DNA of 64,000 bases from positions 434,001 through 498,000 of the forward strand of contig NZ_CP086120.1 in the NCBI RefSeq assembly GCF_021216675.1, given 5' to 3'. The DNA is from Streptomyces gobiensis. Lineage in GTDB: Bacteria > Actinomycetota > Actinomycetes > Streptomycetales > Streptomycetaceae. The notes under the pieces were generated by a model. The model worked only from the letters and a program-made list of their open reading frames with translations, did not search any database and had not been told where the DNA came from. The translations under genes were made by a program, and so were the position numbers. Positions 8,950 to 17,736 of this stretch are shown here, one piece after another (positions within the stretch are counted from its first letter, which is position 1; every line of letters starts with the position of its first letter).

Positions 8950-9017
8950 AAGCGGCTGGGGGCACCTCCCTGGGGGCACCTCCCAGCGGTAGCTGGGGAA
9001 GGAGTCTGGGGGAGATT
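8950..9017 (-). repeat. Inverted copy of the CCCCCAG/CTGGG intergenic repeat
   Basis: Two GGGGGCACCTCCC units followed by AGCGGTAGCTGGGG and AGTCTGGGGGAG. Read on the minus strand this matches the hairpin units at 11325-11388 and 21869-21928. It occupies most of the 298-bp gap between two small genes. Nothing else is seen in that gap. Confidence 0.75.
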
Positions 9018-9034
9018 TAGCCGCAAAGGCTGGC

Positions 9035-9151
9035 TCAGGGGGCGGCGATGGCGGCGATCACGCCGATGAGGACGGTGATACCGATCATCGCCCCGAAGAC
9101 CATCAGCAGCTTCTTCTGTCCGTTGCCGGGATTGGGATCGAGCACTGGCAT
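9035..9151 (-). CDS. 38-aa transporter-associated membrane peptide (SGM_5486-like)
   Basis: Very small ORF encoding MPVLDPNPGNGQKKLLMVFG and then a hydrophobic segment ending AAIAAP. It has 38 residues, one predicted membrane helix and a polar N-terminal tail. It begins 17 bp after the stop of the MFS transporter in the same direction, so it is very probably in its operon. The sequence resembles what I recall of the conserved actinobacterial SGM_5486 family of transporter-associated miniproteins. A role in assembly or stability of the transporter is inferred only. The ribosome site is weak. Confidence 0.75.
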   Translation of the reverse strand: MPVLDPNPGNGQKKLLMVFGAMIGITVLIGVIAAIAAP

Positions 9152-9168
9152 ACGGCCCAGTGTCGCAT

Positions 9169-10482
9169 TCAGTCGCCGTCCTCGACGCAGCGGTCCCGCC
9201 CCGCGAAGACACCGACCGTAATCTGGGCGAGCATCAGCGTCACCAGCAAGGTGAGCGGGGCATGCCAGCCGCCGCTGCTGTCATGCAGCGCGCCGACCAG
9301 GAGCGGCCCGGGAATGGCGAGCAGATAGCCGGTGCCCTGTACGAAGGCGGAGAGCTTGGCGACCCCGGCGCTGCTTCGCGCCCGCATGCCGATCATGGTC
9401 AGTACGAGCGGAAAGGCACAGTTGGAGACACCGAGCAGCAGCGCCCAAGCCCAGGCACCACCGGCCGGGGCCAGCCAGAGCCCGGCGTACGCGCTCAGAC
9501 CGCACAGCCCGAGGACAACAACGATCGGCCCCTGGTGGCTGAGCCGGGCGGCGATCCGGGGCAGCACGAAGGAGAGCGGGACTCCCAGTCCCATGGTGAC
9601 CGCGAGCAGTACCCCGGCGGTGACGGCGGGGACCCCGGCGTCCCGGAAGATCTGCGGCAGCCAGCCGAGGGTGACGTAGGCGGCGGTGGCCTGGAAGCCG
9701 AAGAAGACACCGAGCGCCCAGGCGGTGGTGGAGCGGGTGATCGGAACCGGCACCGTTTCCGCGGTTACCGGCCGGGAGTCGGCCCGCGGGATCTCGCGGG
9801 CCGTACGGCTGCGCAGCAGCACGCCGGTCCAGGGCAACACGGCGAGCGCGGCCAGGAGCGCCCAGAGGCCGAGACCGACGCGCCAACTGCCGCCCAGCGC
9901 CTGGGCCACAGGAACGGTCAGCGCGGCCGCGGCCGCGGTGCCCAGGGCCAGCGACATGGAGTAGAGCCCCGTCATGGTGCCGACCCGGTCCGGGAACCAG
10001 CGCTTGACGATCACGGGCATCAGCACATTGCTGACCGCTATACCGGCCAGTGCGAGGGCGCTGGTGAGCAGGAAGACCACGGTGCCGCCCGCCAGCGGGC
10101 GCAGTGCCAGACCAGCGGTGATCGCCGCCATTCCGGCGAGCACCACGGCGGCGGGGCCCCAGCGGCGGGCCAGTCGGGGCGCGACGCCGCCGAACAGCGC
10201 GAAGCACAGTGCCGGCATCGAGGTGAGCAGACCCGCGACGGTGCCGCTCATCCCCAGGGCGTCCCGGGCCTCCGCCAGCAGTGGACCGAGTCCGGCAACG
10301 GCCGGACGGAGATTGAGGGCTGCCAGGATGAGGCCGACGAGCACAAGGCGGAGGGTCCAGGGCGAGGAAGCGACAGCCGCCGCACGGCCCCGGCTCGCTG
10401 CCGGGCCGTCGGAGCCGGCGGATGTGTCGTGCGTGAGCTGGTCGTGCGTGAGCTGGTCGTCCCTGGCCATGGCGGCCATCAT
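9169..10482 (-). CDS. CynX/NimT-type MFS transporter
   Basis: Integral membrane transporter of 437 aa, with about twelve hydrophobic segments in two halves. The CynX-like opening (RLVLVGLILAALNLRPAVAG, with the LNLRPA motif) places it near cyanate/2-nitroimidazole transporters of the major facilitator superfamily. The substrate is unknown. Of three clustered ATG codons (10482, 10479, 10470) the first is used; none has a strong ribosome site. It is divergent from a FadR-type regulator only 51 bp away, which probably controls it, and is followed by the 38-aa peptide gene. Confidence 0.9.
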   Translation of the reverse strand: MMAAMARDDQLTHDQLTHDTSAGSDGPAASRGRAAAVASSPWTLRLVLVGLILAALNLRPAVAGLGPLLAEARDALGMSGTVAGLLTSMPALCFALFGGVAPRLARRWGPAAVVLAGMAAITAGLALRPLAGGTVVFLLTSALALAGIAVSNVLMPVIVKRWFPDRVGTMTGLYSMSLALGTAAAAALTVPVAQALGGSWRVGLGLWALLAALAVLPWTGVLLRSRTAREIPRADSRPVTAETVPVPITRSTTAWALGVFFGFQATAAYVTLGWLPQIFRDAGVPAVTAGVLLAVTMGLGVPLSFVLPRIAARLSHQGPIVVVLGLCGLSAYAGLWLAPAGGAWAWALLLGVSNCAFPLVLTMIGMRARSSAGVAKLSAFVQGTGYLLAIPGPLLVGALHDSSGGWHAPLTLLVTLMLAQITVGVFAGRDRCVEDGD

Positions 10483-10495
10483 AGAATCATAGGAT
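10480..10495. promoter_or_regulatory. Candidate operator: direct repeat CATAGAAT/CATAGGAT
   Basis: Two adjacent 8-bp copies differing at one position sit at the start of the MFS gene, within the 51-bp gap to the divergent GntR-family gene. The AT content is unlike the surroundings. Placement suggests a binding site for that regulator or overlapping promoter elements. Confidence 0.4.
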
Positions 10496-10533
10496 GTATT
10501 ACCGCCAACCGCTGTCGACCTGTCAGGAGAGCC

Positions 10534-11214
10534 ATGCCGCTGACCTCGCCCCGTCGCTCGGCTCTCGCCGACCAGGTCATCGACGAGCTGCGCGACCAGA
10601 TCACCTCCGGTGAGTGGCCCGTCGGCTCCCGCATCCCCACCGAGCCCGAGCTGGTCGAACAGCTGGGGGTGGCCCGTAACACGGTGCGCGAGGCGATCCG
10701 GGCGCTCGCCCACAACGGGCTGCTGGACATCCGGCAGGGTTCGGGCACGTATGTGCTGGCGACCAGCGAGCTGGCCGGGGTGATGCACCGGCGCTTCGCG
10801 CACGCCGACCCCCAGCATGTCGCCGAACTGCGCTCCACCCTGGAGGCGGAGGGTGCCCGGCTGGCCGCACGGCGGCGCACCGAGCAGGATCTACGGCAGC
10901 TGGAGACCCTGCTGGAGCGGCGGGAGGCCGCGTGGGCGACGGGTGAGGTGGAGCGGTTTGTGGAAGCGGACGCGACGTTGCATCTGGCGGTCGTGAAGGC
11001 CTCGCACAACGAGGTGCTGACCGCTCTCTACGCCGATCTGGGCGCCGTCCTGCGTGACTTTCTCCGCTGGGATGTGGGCGAGAAGCTGCACCCCGAGGAG
11101 CATCTGGATCACCATCGCATGGTGGCGGCGATCCGCGACGGCGACGCGGATGCCGCGGCGCGGGAGGCCGGGTCGTACGCGCTTCCCTGCCGCGGGGTCA
11201 CCCCGCCGGGGTGA
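10534..11214 (+). CDS. FadR-subfamily GntR transcriptional regulator
   Basis: Regulator of 226 aa. The winged-helix domain at about 8-75 shows ADQVIDELRDQITSGEWPVG, IPTEPELVEQLGVARNTVREAIRAL and IRQGSGTYV. An all-helical FCD ligand-binding domain follows at about 90-215, with acidic and His residues (EADATLHLAVV, EHLDHHRMV) that could bind a metal or carboxylate ligand. AGGAGA precedes the ATG at 10534. It is divergent from the MFS gene and probably represses it. The last codons run into a perfect palindrome that may act as its terminator. Confidence 0.92.
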   Translation: MPLTSPRRSALADQVIDELRDQITSGEWPVGSRIPTEPELVEQLGVARNTVREAIRALAHNGLLDIRQGSGTYVLATSELAGVMHRRFAHADPQHVAELRSTLEAEGARLAARRRTEQDLRQLETLLERREAAWATGEVERFVEADATLHLAVVKASHNEVLTALYADLGAVLRDFLRWDVGEKLHPEEHLDHHRMVAAIRDGDADAAAREAGSYALPCRGVTPPG

Positions 11215-11220
11215 CCCCGC
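11192..11220 (+). terminator. Perfect 14-bp palindrome overlapping the regulator stop codon
   Basis: GCGGGGTCACCCCG, one base, then its exact complement. It spans the last codons and the TGA of the GntR-family gene, so the C-terminal residues RGVTPPG are encoded by the hairpin. It is immediately followed by a second small hairpin (GCGCCCC-TC-GGGGCGC, 11219-11234). Confidence 0.6.
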
Positions 11221-11504
11221 GCCCCTCGGGGCGCCCGGGTGGGCGTCCCCGAACCCGCCCCTTCCCGGAACCGGGGCTCACGCCCCGGGCCCCGGATGTC
11301 CCTCGGGTGCGGGTCTGTTGTGCCCACCCTCCCCCAGCTACCTCCCCCAGACTCCGTCTGGGAGGTGCCCCCAGGAGGTGCCCCCACGCCCTGCGGAACG
11401 ACTGCCCACAACACTGTGGGGTCTGGGGGCGCAAGCCCCCGGTTTCGGGAAGGGGAGGTTAGGGGAAGTCCGCCAGCGCCTGGGCCCCGGGTGCTACGCG
11501 GGTG
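11221..11504. repeat. Composite GC-rich intergenic cassette, copy 1
   Basis: No gene is supported here. In order: CCCGGAACCGGGG/CCCCGGGCCCCGG hairpins; an outer pair TGTTGTG (11316-11322) and CACAACA (11407-11413) enclosing two CTCCCCCAG...CTGGGAGGTGCCCCC units; then GTCTGGGGGCGCAAGCCCCC and TTTCGGGAAGGGG. The same order recurs at about 22.1-22.3 kb and 38.2-38.36 kb. Confidence 0.8.
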
Positions 11505-12266
11505 TTACGCGCCCATCATGTGTACGCCGCCGTCGACGTGCACGATCTCGCCTGTCGTCTTCGGGAAGAAGTCCGACAGCAGGCCGACGACGCCGCGGCC
11601 CGCGGGCTCCGGGTCGGCCAGGTCCCAGCCGATCGGGGCGCGGTGGTTCCACACGTCCGCCAGCTCCTCGAAGCCCGGGATGGACTTGGCGGCCATTGAC
11701 TTGAGCGGGCCCGCCGAGACCAGGTTGCAGCGGACGTTCTTGGCGCCCAGGTCACGCGCGAGGTAGCGGTTGGTGGACTCCAGGGCCGCCTTGGCCACGC
11801 CCATCCAGTCGTACTTCGGCCAGGCGATCTGCGCGTCGAAGGTGAGGCCGACGACCGAGCCACCGCGCGGCATCAGCGGCAGGCAGGCCATGGTCAGCGA
11901 CTTGAGCGAGTACGCCGAGACATGCACGGCGGTACCGACGTCTTCCCAGCTCGCCTCCAGGAAGTTGAAGGCGCCCTGCGGGCCGAAGGCGATGGAGTGC
12001 ACAATGCCGTCCAGGCCGTCGACATGCTCACGCACCTTGTCGGCCAAGCCGTCCAGCTGCTCCTGGTTGGTCACGTCCAGCTCGATCACCGGTGCGGGCT
12101 TGGGCAGCCGCTTGGCGATCCGCTCCACGAGGGAGAGCCGCCCGAAGCCGGTCAGGATCACCTCGGCGCCCTCCTCCTGGGCGACCTTGGCCGCGTGGAA
12201 GGCGATGGACCCCTCGGTGAGGACTCCGGTGACGAGGATGCGCTTGCCAGCGAGGATTCCGCTCAT
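11505..12266 (-). CDS. fabI: Enoyl-[acyl-carrier-protein] reductase (NADH)
   Basis: Last reductive step of fatty-acid elongation: reduces trans-2-enoyl-ACP. The protein has 253 aa and an SDR fold of the InhA/FabI type. The nucleotide site shows VTGVLTEGSIAFHAAKVAQ; the catalytic Tyr152-x6-Lys159 lies in KYDWMGVAKAALE, the FabI spacing rather than the YxxxK of ordinary SDRs. SAGPLKSMAAKSIPGF is the substrate-loop region. It starts 5 bp after the stop of fabG and forms a fabG-fabI operon, the arrangement of mabA-inhA in mycobacteria. Essential in most actinomycetes. Confidence 0.97.
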   Translation of the reverse strand: MSGILAGKRILVTGVLTEGSIAFHAAKVAQEEGAEVILTGFGRLSLVERIAKRLPKPAPVIELDVTNQEQLDGLADKVREHVDGLDGIVHSIAFGPQGAFNFLEASWEDVGTAVHVSAYSLKSLTMACLPLMPRGGSVVGLTFDAQIAWPKYDWMGVAKAALESTNRYLARDLGAKNVRCNLVSAGPLKSMAAKSIPGFEELADVWNHRAPIGWDLADPEPAGRGVVGLLSDFFPKTTGEIVHVDGGVHMMGA

Positions 12267-12271
12267 ATCGT

Positions 12272-13030
<759 letters not shown>

Positions 13031-13167
13031 CTATCGGGCCGCAGCCCCTGAGGAAGAATCGGGCACCGACAGGGGGCACCATTGGCCCGCTGTTGGATCC
13101 CTACAGAAATACCGGCATGAACCTCCGGAACAAGGCATGATCGGTTAGCCGACCATGGGAGGAAGCC

Positions 13168-14688
13168 TTGCCTCATTCCATCGATGAGACCTTCACCGCA
13201 CTGCCGATGCGCGCGCTCGCCGACGCCGCGCTGGCGCGTGCCCGGTCACTGGGCGCCGAGCATGCCGACTTCCGCTTTGAGCGGGTGCGGAGTGCGTCCT
13301 GGCGGCTACGGGACGCGAAACTGTCCGGCGCCTCGGACACCACCGACACCGGATACGCGGTGCGGGTGGTGCACAGCGGGGCCTGGGGCTTCGCCGCCGG
13401 GGTGGATCTGACCATGGACGCTGCCGCCGGGGTGGCCTCCCAGGCCGTGGCGATGGCCAAGCTGTCGGCGAAGGTGATCCAGGCGGCCGGTTCGGACGAG
13501 CGGGTGGAGCTGGCGGAGGAGCCGGTGCACGGGGAGCGTAGCTGGGTCTCCAGCTACGAGATCAACCCCTTCGACATCCCGGATGAGCACAAGACCGGGC
13601 AGCTCGCCCAGTGGAGCCAGCGGCTGCTGTCGGCAGACGCGGTCTCCCATGTCGACGCGGCGCTGCTGACCGTGCAGGAGAACAAGTTCTACGCCGATAC
13701 GGCCGGTACGGTCACCACACAGCAGCGGGTACGGCTGCATCCGCAGCTCACCGCGGTGGCGGTGAGCGACTCAGGTGACTTCGAATCGATGCGCACCATC
13801 GCACCTCCGGTCGGCCGGGGCTGGGAGTATCTGCAGGGAACGGGCTGGGACTGGGACGCCGAGCTGGCGCGGGTTCCCGGGCTGCTCGCCGAGAAGATGG
13901 CGGCGCCCGGTGTGGAGCCCGGGCGCTACGACCTGGTGGTGGATCCGTCCAATCTCTGGCTCACCATCCATGAGTCGATCGGCCACGCCACGGAGCTGGA
14001 CCGGGCACTGGGCTATGAGGCGGCGTACGCGGGCACCTCATTCGCCACCTTCGACCAGCTCGGCACGTTGAAGTACGGCTCGAAGATCATGAATGTGACC
14101 GGTGACCGCACTGCCGAGCACGGTCTGGCGACCATCGGCTACGACGACGAGGGCGTCGCGGCGCAGTCCTGGGATCTGGTCAGGGACGGTGTGCTTGTCG
14201 GCTACCAGCTGGACCGCAGGATCGCGAAGCTGACGGGCCTGGGCCGGTCGAACGGCTGCGCCTTCGCGGACTCACCCGGGCATGTGCCGGTGCAGCGGAT
14301 GGCGAACGTATCGCTGCGGCCCGCGCCGGACGGGCCGTCCACCGAGGAGCTGATCGGAGGTGTGGACCGCGGCATCTATGTGGTCGGCGACCGGTCGTGG
14401 TCGATCGATATGCAGCGCTACAACTTCCAGTTCACCGGGCAGCGTTTCTTCCGGATCGAGAACGGAAAGCTGGCGGGTCAGCTGCGGGATGTCGCCTATC
14501 AGGCGACCACCACCGACTTCTGGGGCTCGATGGACGCGGTCGGCGGGCCGCAGACGTACGTCCTGGGCGGCGCGTTCAACTGCGGCAAGGCCCAGCCGGG
14601 CCAGATCGCCGCCGTCTCGCACGGCTGCCCCTCCGCCCTGTTCCGCGGCGTCAATATCCTCAACACCAGCCAGGAGGCCGGACGGTGA
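13168..14688 (+). CDS. tldD: TldD-family metalloprotease
   Basis: Large subunit of the TldD/TldE (PmbA) zinc protease, which trims leader peptides (microcin B17, the CcdA antitoxin in E. coli). 506 aa. The metal-binding HExxxH is visible as HESIGH (268-273). The C-terminus has the conserved CGKAQPGQIAAVSHGCP region. It starts with TTG at 13168 behind GGGAGGAAG. Its last 10 codons are part of a 31-bp segment that is repeated 92 bp downstream, ahead of the tldE start. The natural substrate in Streptomyces is not evident. Confidence 0.94.
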   Translation: MPHSIDETFTALPMRALADAALARARSLGAEHADFRFERVRSASWRLRDAKLSGASDTTDTGYAVRVVHSGAWGFAAGVDLTMDAAAGVASQAVAMAKLSAKVIQAAGSDERVELAEEPVHGERSWVSSYEINPFDIPDEHKTGQLAQWSQRLLSADAVSHVDAALLTVQENKFYADTAGTVTTQQRVRLHPQLTAVAVSDSGDFESMRTIAPPVGRGWEYLQGTGWDWDAELARVPGLLAEKMAAPGVEPGRYDLVVDPSNLWLTIHESIGHATELDRALGYEAAYAGTSFATFDQLGTLKYGSKIMNVTGDRTAEHGLATIGYDDEGVAAQSWDLVRDGVLVGYQLDRRIAKLTGLGRSNGCAFADSPGHVPVQRMANVSLRPAPDGPSTEELIGGVDRGIYVVGDRSWSIDMQRYNFQFTGQRFFRIENGKLAGQLRDVAYQATTTDFWGSMDAVGGPQTYVLGGAFNCGKAQPGQIAAVSHGCPSALFRGVNILNTSQEAGR

Positions 14689-14780
14689 ACGGCACCCGCA
14701 CCACAGATTCCGGCTGGGGGTCCGGGGGTTACCACTCGGGTCAGCACAGCCTCAACACCAGCCAGGAGGCCGGACGGTGA
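14658..14780 (+). repeat. 31-bp direct repeat at the tldD end and tldE start
   Basis: The segment CCTCAACACCAGCCAGGAGG...CGGTGA occurs exactly at 14658-14688 and 14750-14780, separated by 61 bp. Each copy carries a CAGGAGG ribosome site and a GTGA stop/start overlap. In copy 1 the TGA ends tldD; in copy 2 the GTG starts tldE. It looks like a local duplication that inserted 92 bp at the gene junction. Confidence 0.95.
14685..14780 (+). CDS. 31-codon mini-ORF coupled between tldD and tldE
   Basis: Starts at the GTG that overlaps the tldD stop (GTGA), behind a CAGGAGG ribosome site about 7 bp upstream, and ends at the TGA overlapping the tldE GTG. The predicted peptide begins MNGTRTTDSGWGSGGYHSGQ and ends LNTSQEAGR, the same last residues as TldD because the repeat is read in the same phase. 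It is Gly/Ser/His-rich. It may be only a coupling cistron produced by the duplication, or a small peptide that the TldD/TldE protease could act on. No homology is recognised; translation is inferred. Confidence 0.45.
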   Translation: MNGTRTTDSGWGSGGYHSGQHSLNTSQEAGR

Positions 14781-16177
14781 CCAAGCCCATCGCTCCCCAT
14801 GAGGTCGTCGAGCGTGCTCTGGAGCTTTCGCGTGCCGATGGCTGTGTCGTGATCGCCGATGAGCACACCAGCGCCAATCTGCGCTGGGCGGGCAACGCGC
14901 TGACGACGAACGGCGTCACCCGTGGCCGTGCGCTCACGGTCATCGCCACCGTCGACGGCGCACGGGGCACCGCCTCGGGTGTGGTCTCCCATTCAGCGGT
15001 GACCGCCGATGAGCTGGAACCGCTCGTACGAGCCGCCGAGGACGCCGCCCGTACCGCGGGGCCGGCCGAGGACGCCCAGCCGCTGGTCGAGGGGGTGCCC
15101 GGCTCTCCTGACTTCACCGAGGCCCCTGCCGAGACCTCCTCGGACGTGTTCGCTGCCTTCGCCCCGGCCCTCGGGGAGTCCTTCGCCCGCGCTCGGGCCG
15201 GCGGCCGCGAGCTGTACGGCTTCGCCAGCCACGAGGTTGTGTCCAGCTACCTCGGTACGTCCACGGGACTGCGGCTCCGCCATGATCAGCCCACTGGGTC
15301 GCTGGAGCTGAACGCGAAGTCCGCGGATCATACGAAGTCCGCCTGGGCGGGGCGGGCGACCCGTGACTTCACGGATGTGGACCCGGCCGCGCTCGACGCC
15401 GAACTCGCCCAGCGGTTCGACTGGTCCGAGCGGCGGCTCGAGCTGCCCGCCGGGCGGTACGAGACGCTGCTGCCGCCAACCGCCGTGGCGGACCTGCTGA
15501 TCTACCAGTTCTGGTCGTCCGGGGCCCGGGACGCCGCCGAGGGCCGGACCGTGTTCAGCAAGGCGGGCGGTGGGACCCGGGTCGGGGAGAGGCTGTCGGA
15601 GCTACCCCTGACGCTGCGCAGCGACCCGGGTGCCCCAGGGCTGGAGGCGGCGCCCTTCGTTATCGCGCACTCCTCCGGGGACGACGCCTCCGTCTTCGAC
15701 AACGGGCTGCCGCTGACGGCCACCGACTGGATCCACGAGGGCGAGCTGACCCATCTGCTCACCACCCGGCACTCGGCGGGCCTGACCGGGCTGCCGGTGA
15801 CGCCGCCGGTCGGCAATCTCATTCTGGAGGGCGGCGGCGGCCGCTCGCTGGACGAGATGGTCGCGGGCTCCGGGCATGACGGGCCCGCGCTGCTGCTGAC
15901 CTGCCTCTGGTACATCCGCGAGGTGGATCCGGCCACCCTGCTGCTCACCGGGCTGACCCGGGATGGCGTCTATCTCGTACGGGACGGCGAGGTGGTCGGT
16001 GCGGTGAACAACTTCCGCTTCAATGAGTCCCCGGTCGATCTGCTCTCCCGCGCCACCGAGGCCGGGCGCAGCGAGGGCACGCTGCCCCGGGAGTGGTCGG
16101 ACTGGTTCAACCGCACCGCGATGCCCGCGCTGCGTATCCCGGACTTCAATATGAGCTCCGTCAGCCGGGGCGTATGA
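14777..16177 (+). CDS. tldE: TldE/PmbA-family protein (TldD partner)
   Basis: Second subunit of the TldD/TldE proteolytic complex, 466 aa. Such subunits lack the HExxxH zinc motif and shape the substrate channel; none is seen here. Family features include the N-terminal SANLRWAGNALTTNGV strand region and the C-terminal NNFRFNESPVDLL and VSRGV end. The start is the GTG at 14777 within the second copy of the 31-bp repeat, with CAGGAGG as ribosome site. It is co-transcribed with tldD and ends 58 bp before tyrS. Confidence 0.93.
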   Translation: MTKPIAPHEVVERALELSRADGCVVIADEHTSANLRWAGNALTTNGVTRGRALTVIATVDGARGTASGVVSHSAVTADELEPLVRAAEDAARTAGPAEDAQPLVEGVPGSPDFTEAPAETSSDVFAAFAPALGESFARARAGGRELYGFASHEVVSSYLGTSTGLRLRHDQPTGSLELNAKSADHTKSAWAGRATRDFTDVDPAALDAELAQRFDWSERRLELPAGRYETLLPPTAVADLLIYQFWSSGARDAAEGRTVFSKAGGGTRVGERLSELPLTLRSDPGAPGLEAAPFVIAHSSGDDASVFDNGLPLTATDWIHEGELTHLLTTRHSAGLTGLPVTPPVGNLILEGGGGRSLDEMVAGSGHDGPALLLTCLWYIREVDPATLLLTGLTRDGVYLVRDGEVVGAVNNFRFNESPVDLLSRATEAGRSEGTLPREWSDWFNRTAMPALRIPDFNMSSVSRGV

Positions 16178-16235
16178 CGGGACCCAATAGACTCGACCTG
16201 TCCTCCGTCCGACCAGCATCCACAGGAACACCACG

Positions 16236-17645
16236 ATGACACGCCTCGGCGACTCCGTCGCACGCGCCAGCGCACTGCTGGCGCAAAACCTCTCCTCCGA
16301 CTCGACCGTGGAGCAGCTGCTCACGGAGACCAAGGCGAGGCGCTATCTGGACCTGACGGACCTGTCGGCGAAGGAGCAGGCCGAGCTGATCGCCGCCCGC
16401 TCGGTCGAGGTCCTGCCGGGCGCCGACAAGCTGGCCGAGCGGATCGAGGAGCGCCGCGCTGAGGGCAGGGGACTGGGCATCAAGCTGGGTATCGACCCGA
16501 CCGCGGCCGATATGCATCTGGGCCATGCCGTGCCGGTGATCATCCTCAGCCGTTTCCAGCGGATGGGGCATGACGTCACCCTGCTCATCGGTGACTTCAC
16601 CGCCAAGATCGGCGACCCGTCGGGCCGCACGGCCGAGCGGCCGCCACTGACCGATGAGGACATCGCCAGGAACCTCGCGGGCTACCGGGGGCAGGTGCGG
16701 CCCTTCGTCGACTTCGAGAAGGTCAGCTTCCGGCAGAACAGCGAGTGGCTGGCCCCCTATACCTTCCCTGAGCTGCTGGGTCTCCTCGCCCAGGTGCCGG
16801 TCTCGCAGCTGCTCCAGCGTGAGGACTTCCGCAGCCGGCTCGCGGCTGGCTCCGGGCTGACGATGTCGGAGCTGCTCTACCCGATCGCGCAGGCCCTCGA
16901 CTCTGTGGCGCTGGAGTGCGATGTGGAGCTGGGCGGCGCCGACCAGCTGCTGAATCTGCAGATGGGCCGGAAACTGATGGAGCTGCGTGGCCAGCAGCCG
17001 CAGCTCGTGGTGACCATGCCGCTGATCGAGGGCACGGACGGCACCGGCGCCAAGATGTCCAAGTCCAAGAACAACTACGTCGGGCTGACGTCATCCGCCG
17101 ATGATGTCTTCGGGAAGATCATGTCGATTCCGGACCGGCTGATGGAGCCCTACCTCAAGGCCTGGACCGAGTGGACGGACGAGGAGATCGCCCTCGCTCT
17201 TTCCCGGATCGAGGAGAAGTCGCTGCATCCGATGGATCTGAAGAAGATCCTGGCCGGTGAGGTGGTGGCGGCGCTGTACGGCGTGGAGGCGGCGACAGCG
17301 GCGCGGGCGGGCTTTACCGCCCAGTTCTCCAAGAAGTCCTTCCACGATGTCGGGACCCTGCCGTCCGTGGACGCGGGTGAGCACGGCGGGGAGGGCATCG
17401 CCGCCATTCTCACCAGGGTTCTCGAGTTCACCCCCAGCGCCTCGGCCGCCCGCCGGATCGCCAAGCAGAACGGTCTGCGGCTGGTCGTCGAGACCGGCGG
17501 CGGTCAGGAGACGGTCGTGCTGCCCGAGGCGGACGCGCTGCGCCCGCTGGCCGAGGTCGTCCCGGAGAAGCTGGCCGAGGCGGGTGTCTCGGGCACCGTC
17601 TACCTCAAGGCGGGCCGCAAGGTCGCCGAGATCAAGGGGCTGTAG
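16236..17645 (+). CDS. tyrS: Tyrosyl-tRNA synthetase
   Basis: Class I aminoacyl-tRNA synthetase charging tRNA-Tyr, 469 aa. The HIGH-type motif appears as DMHLGHAVP and the KMSKS loop as GAKMSKSKNNY. The tyrosine-specific region GGADQLLNLQMGRKLM is present. The C-terminal part (RRIAKQNGLRLV...AGRKVAEIKGL) is an S4-like RNA-binding domain. The N-terminal 45 residues before the catalytic domain are longer than in E. coli TyrS, resembling the TyrZ type. No T-box leader or tRNA-like element is visible in the 58-bp upstream gap, so it may be read through from tldE. Confidence 0.96.
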   Translation: MTRLGDSVARASALLAQNLSSDSTVEQLLTETKARRYLDLTDLSAKEQAELIAARSVEVLPGADKLAERIEERRAEGRGLGIKLGIDPTAADMHLGHAVPVIILSRFQRMGHDVTLLIGDFTAKIGDPSGRTAERPPLTDEDIARNLAGYRGQVRPFVDFEKVSFRQNSEWLAPYTFPELLGLLAQVPVSQLLQREDFRSRLAAGSGLTMSELLYPIAQALDSVALECDVELGGADQLLNLQMGRKLMELRGQQPQLVVTMPLIEGTDGTGAKMSKSKNNYVGLTSSADDVFGKIMSIPDRLMEPYLKAWTEWTDEEIALALSRIEEKSLHPMDLKKILAGEVVAALYGVEAATAARAGFTAQFSKKSFHDVGTLPSVDAGEHGGEGIAAILTRVLEFTPSASAARRIAKQNGLRLVVETGGGQETVVLPEADALRPLAEVVPEKLAEAGVSGTVYLKAGRKVAEIKGL

Positions 17646-17689
17646 CCGGCCTCCCGGCCTCCCGGCCTCCCGGCCCCTCAGGCATACGG

Positions 17690-17721
17690 CGGCCGGGGTG
17701 CTCTGCCCAGCACCCCGGCCG
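17690..17721. terminator. Bidirectional terminator after tyrS
   Basis: Perfect 13-bp stem (CGGCCGGGGTGCT / AGCACCCCGGCCG) with a 6-nt loop, followed by TTCTC. It lies between tyrS and a convergent small membrane-protein gene. Three 8-bp GGCCTCCC tandem units precede it at 17648-17671. Confidence 0.85.
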
Positions 17722-17736
17722 TTCTCGCAGCTGTCG

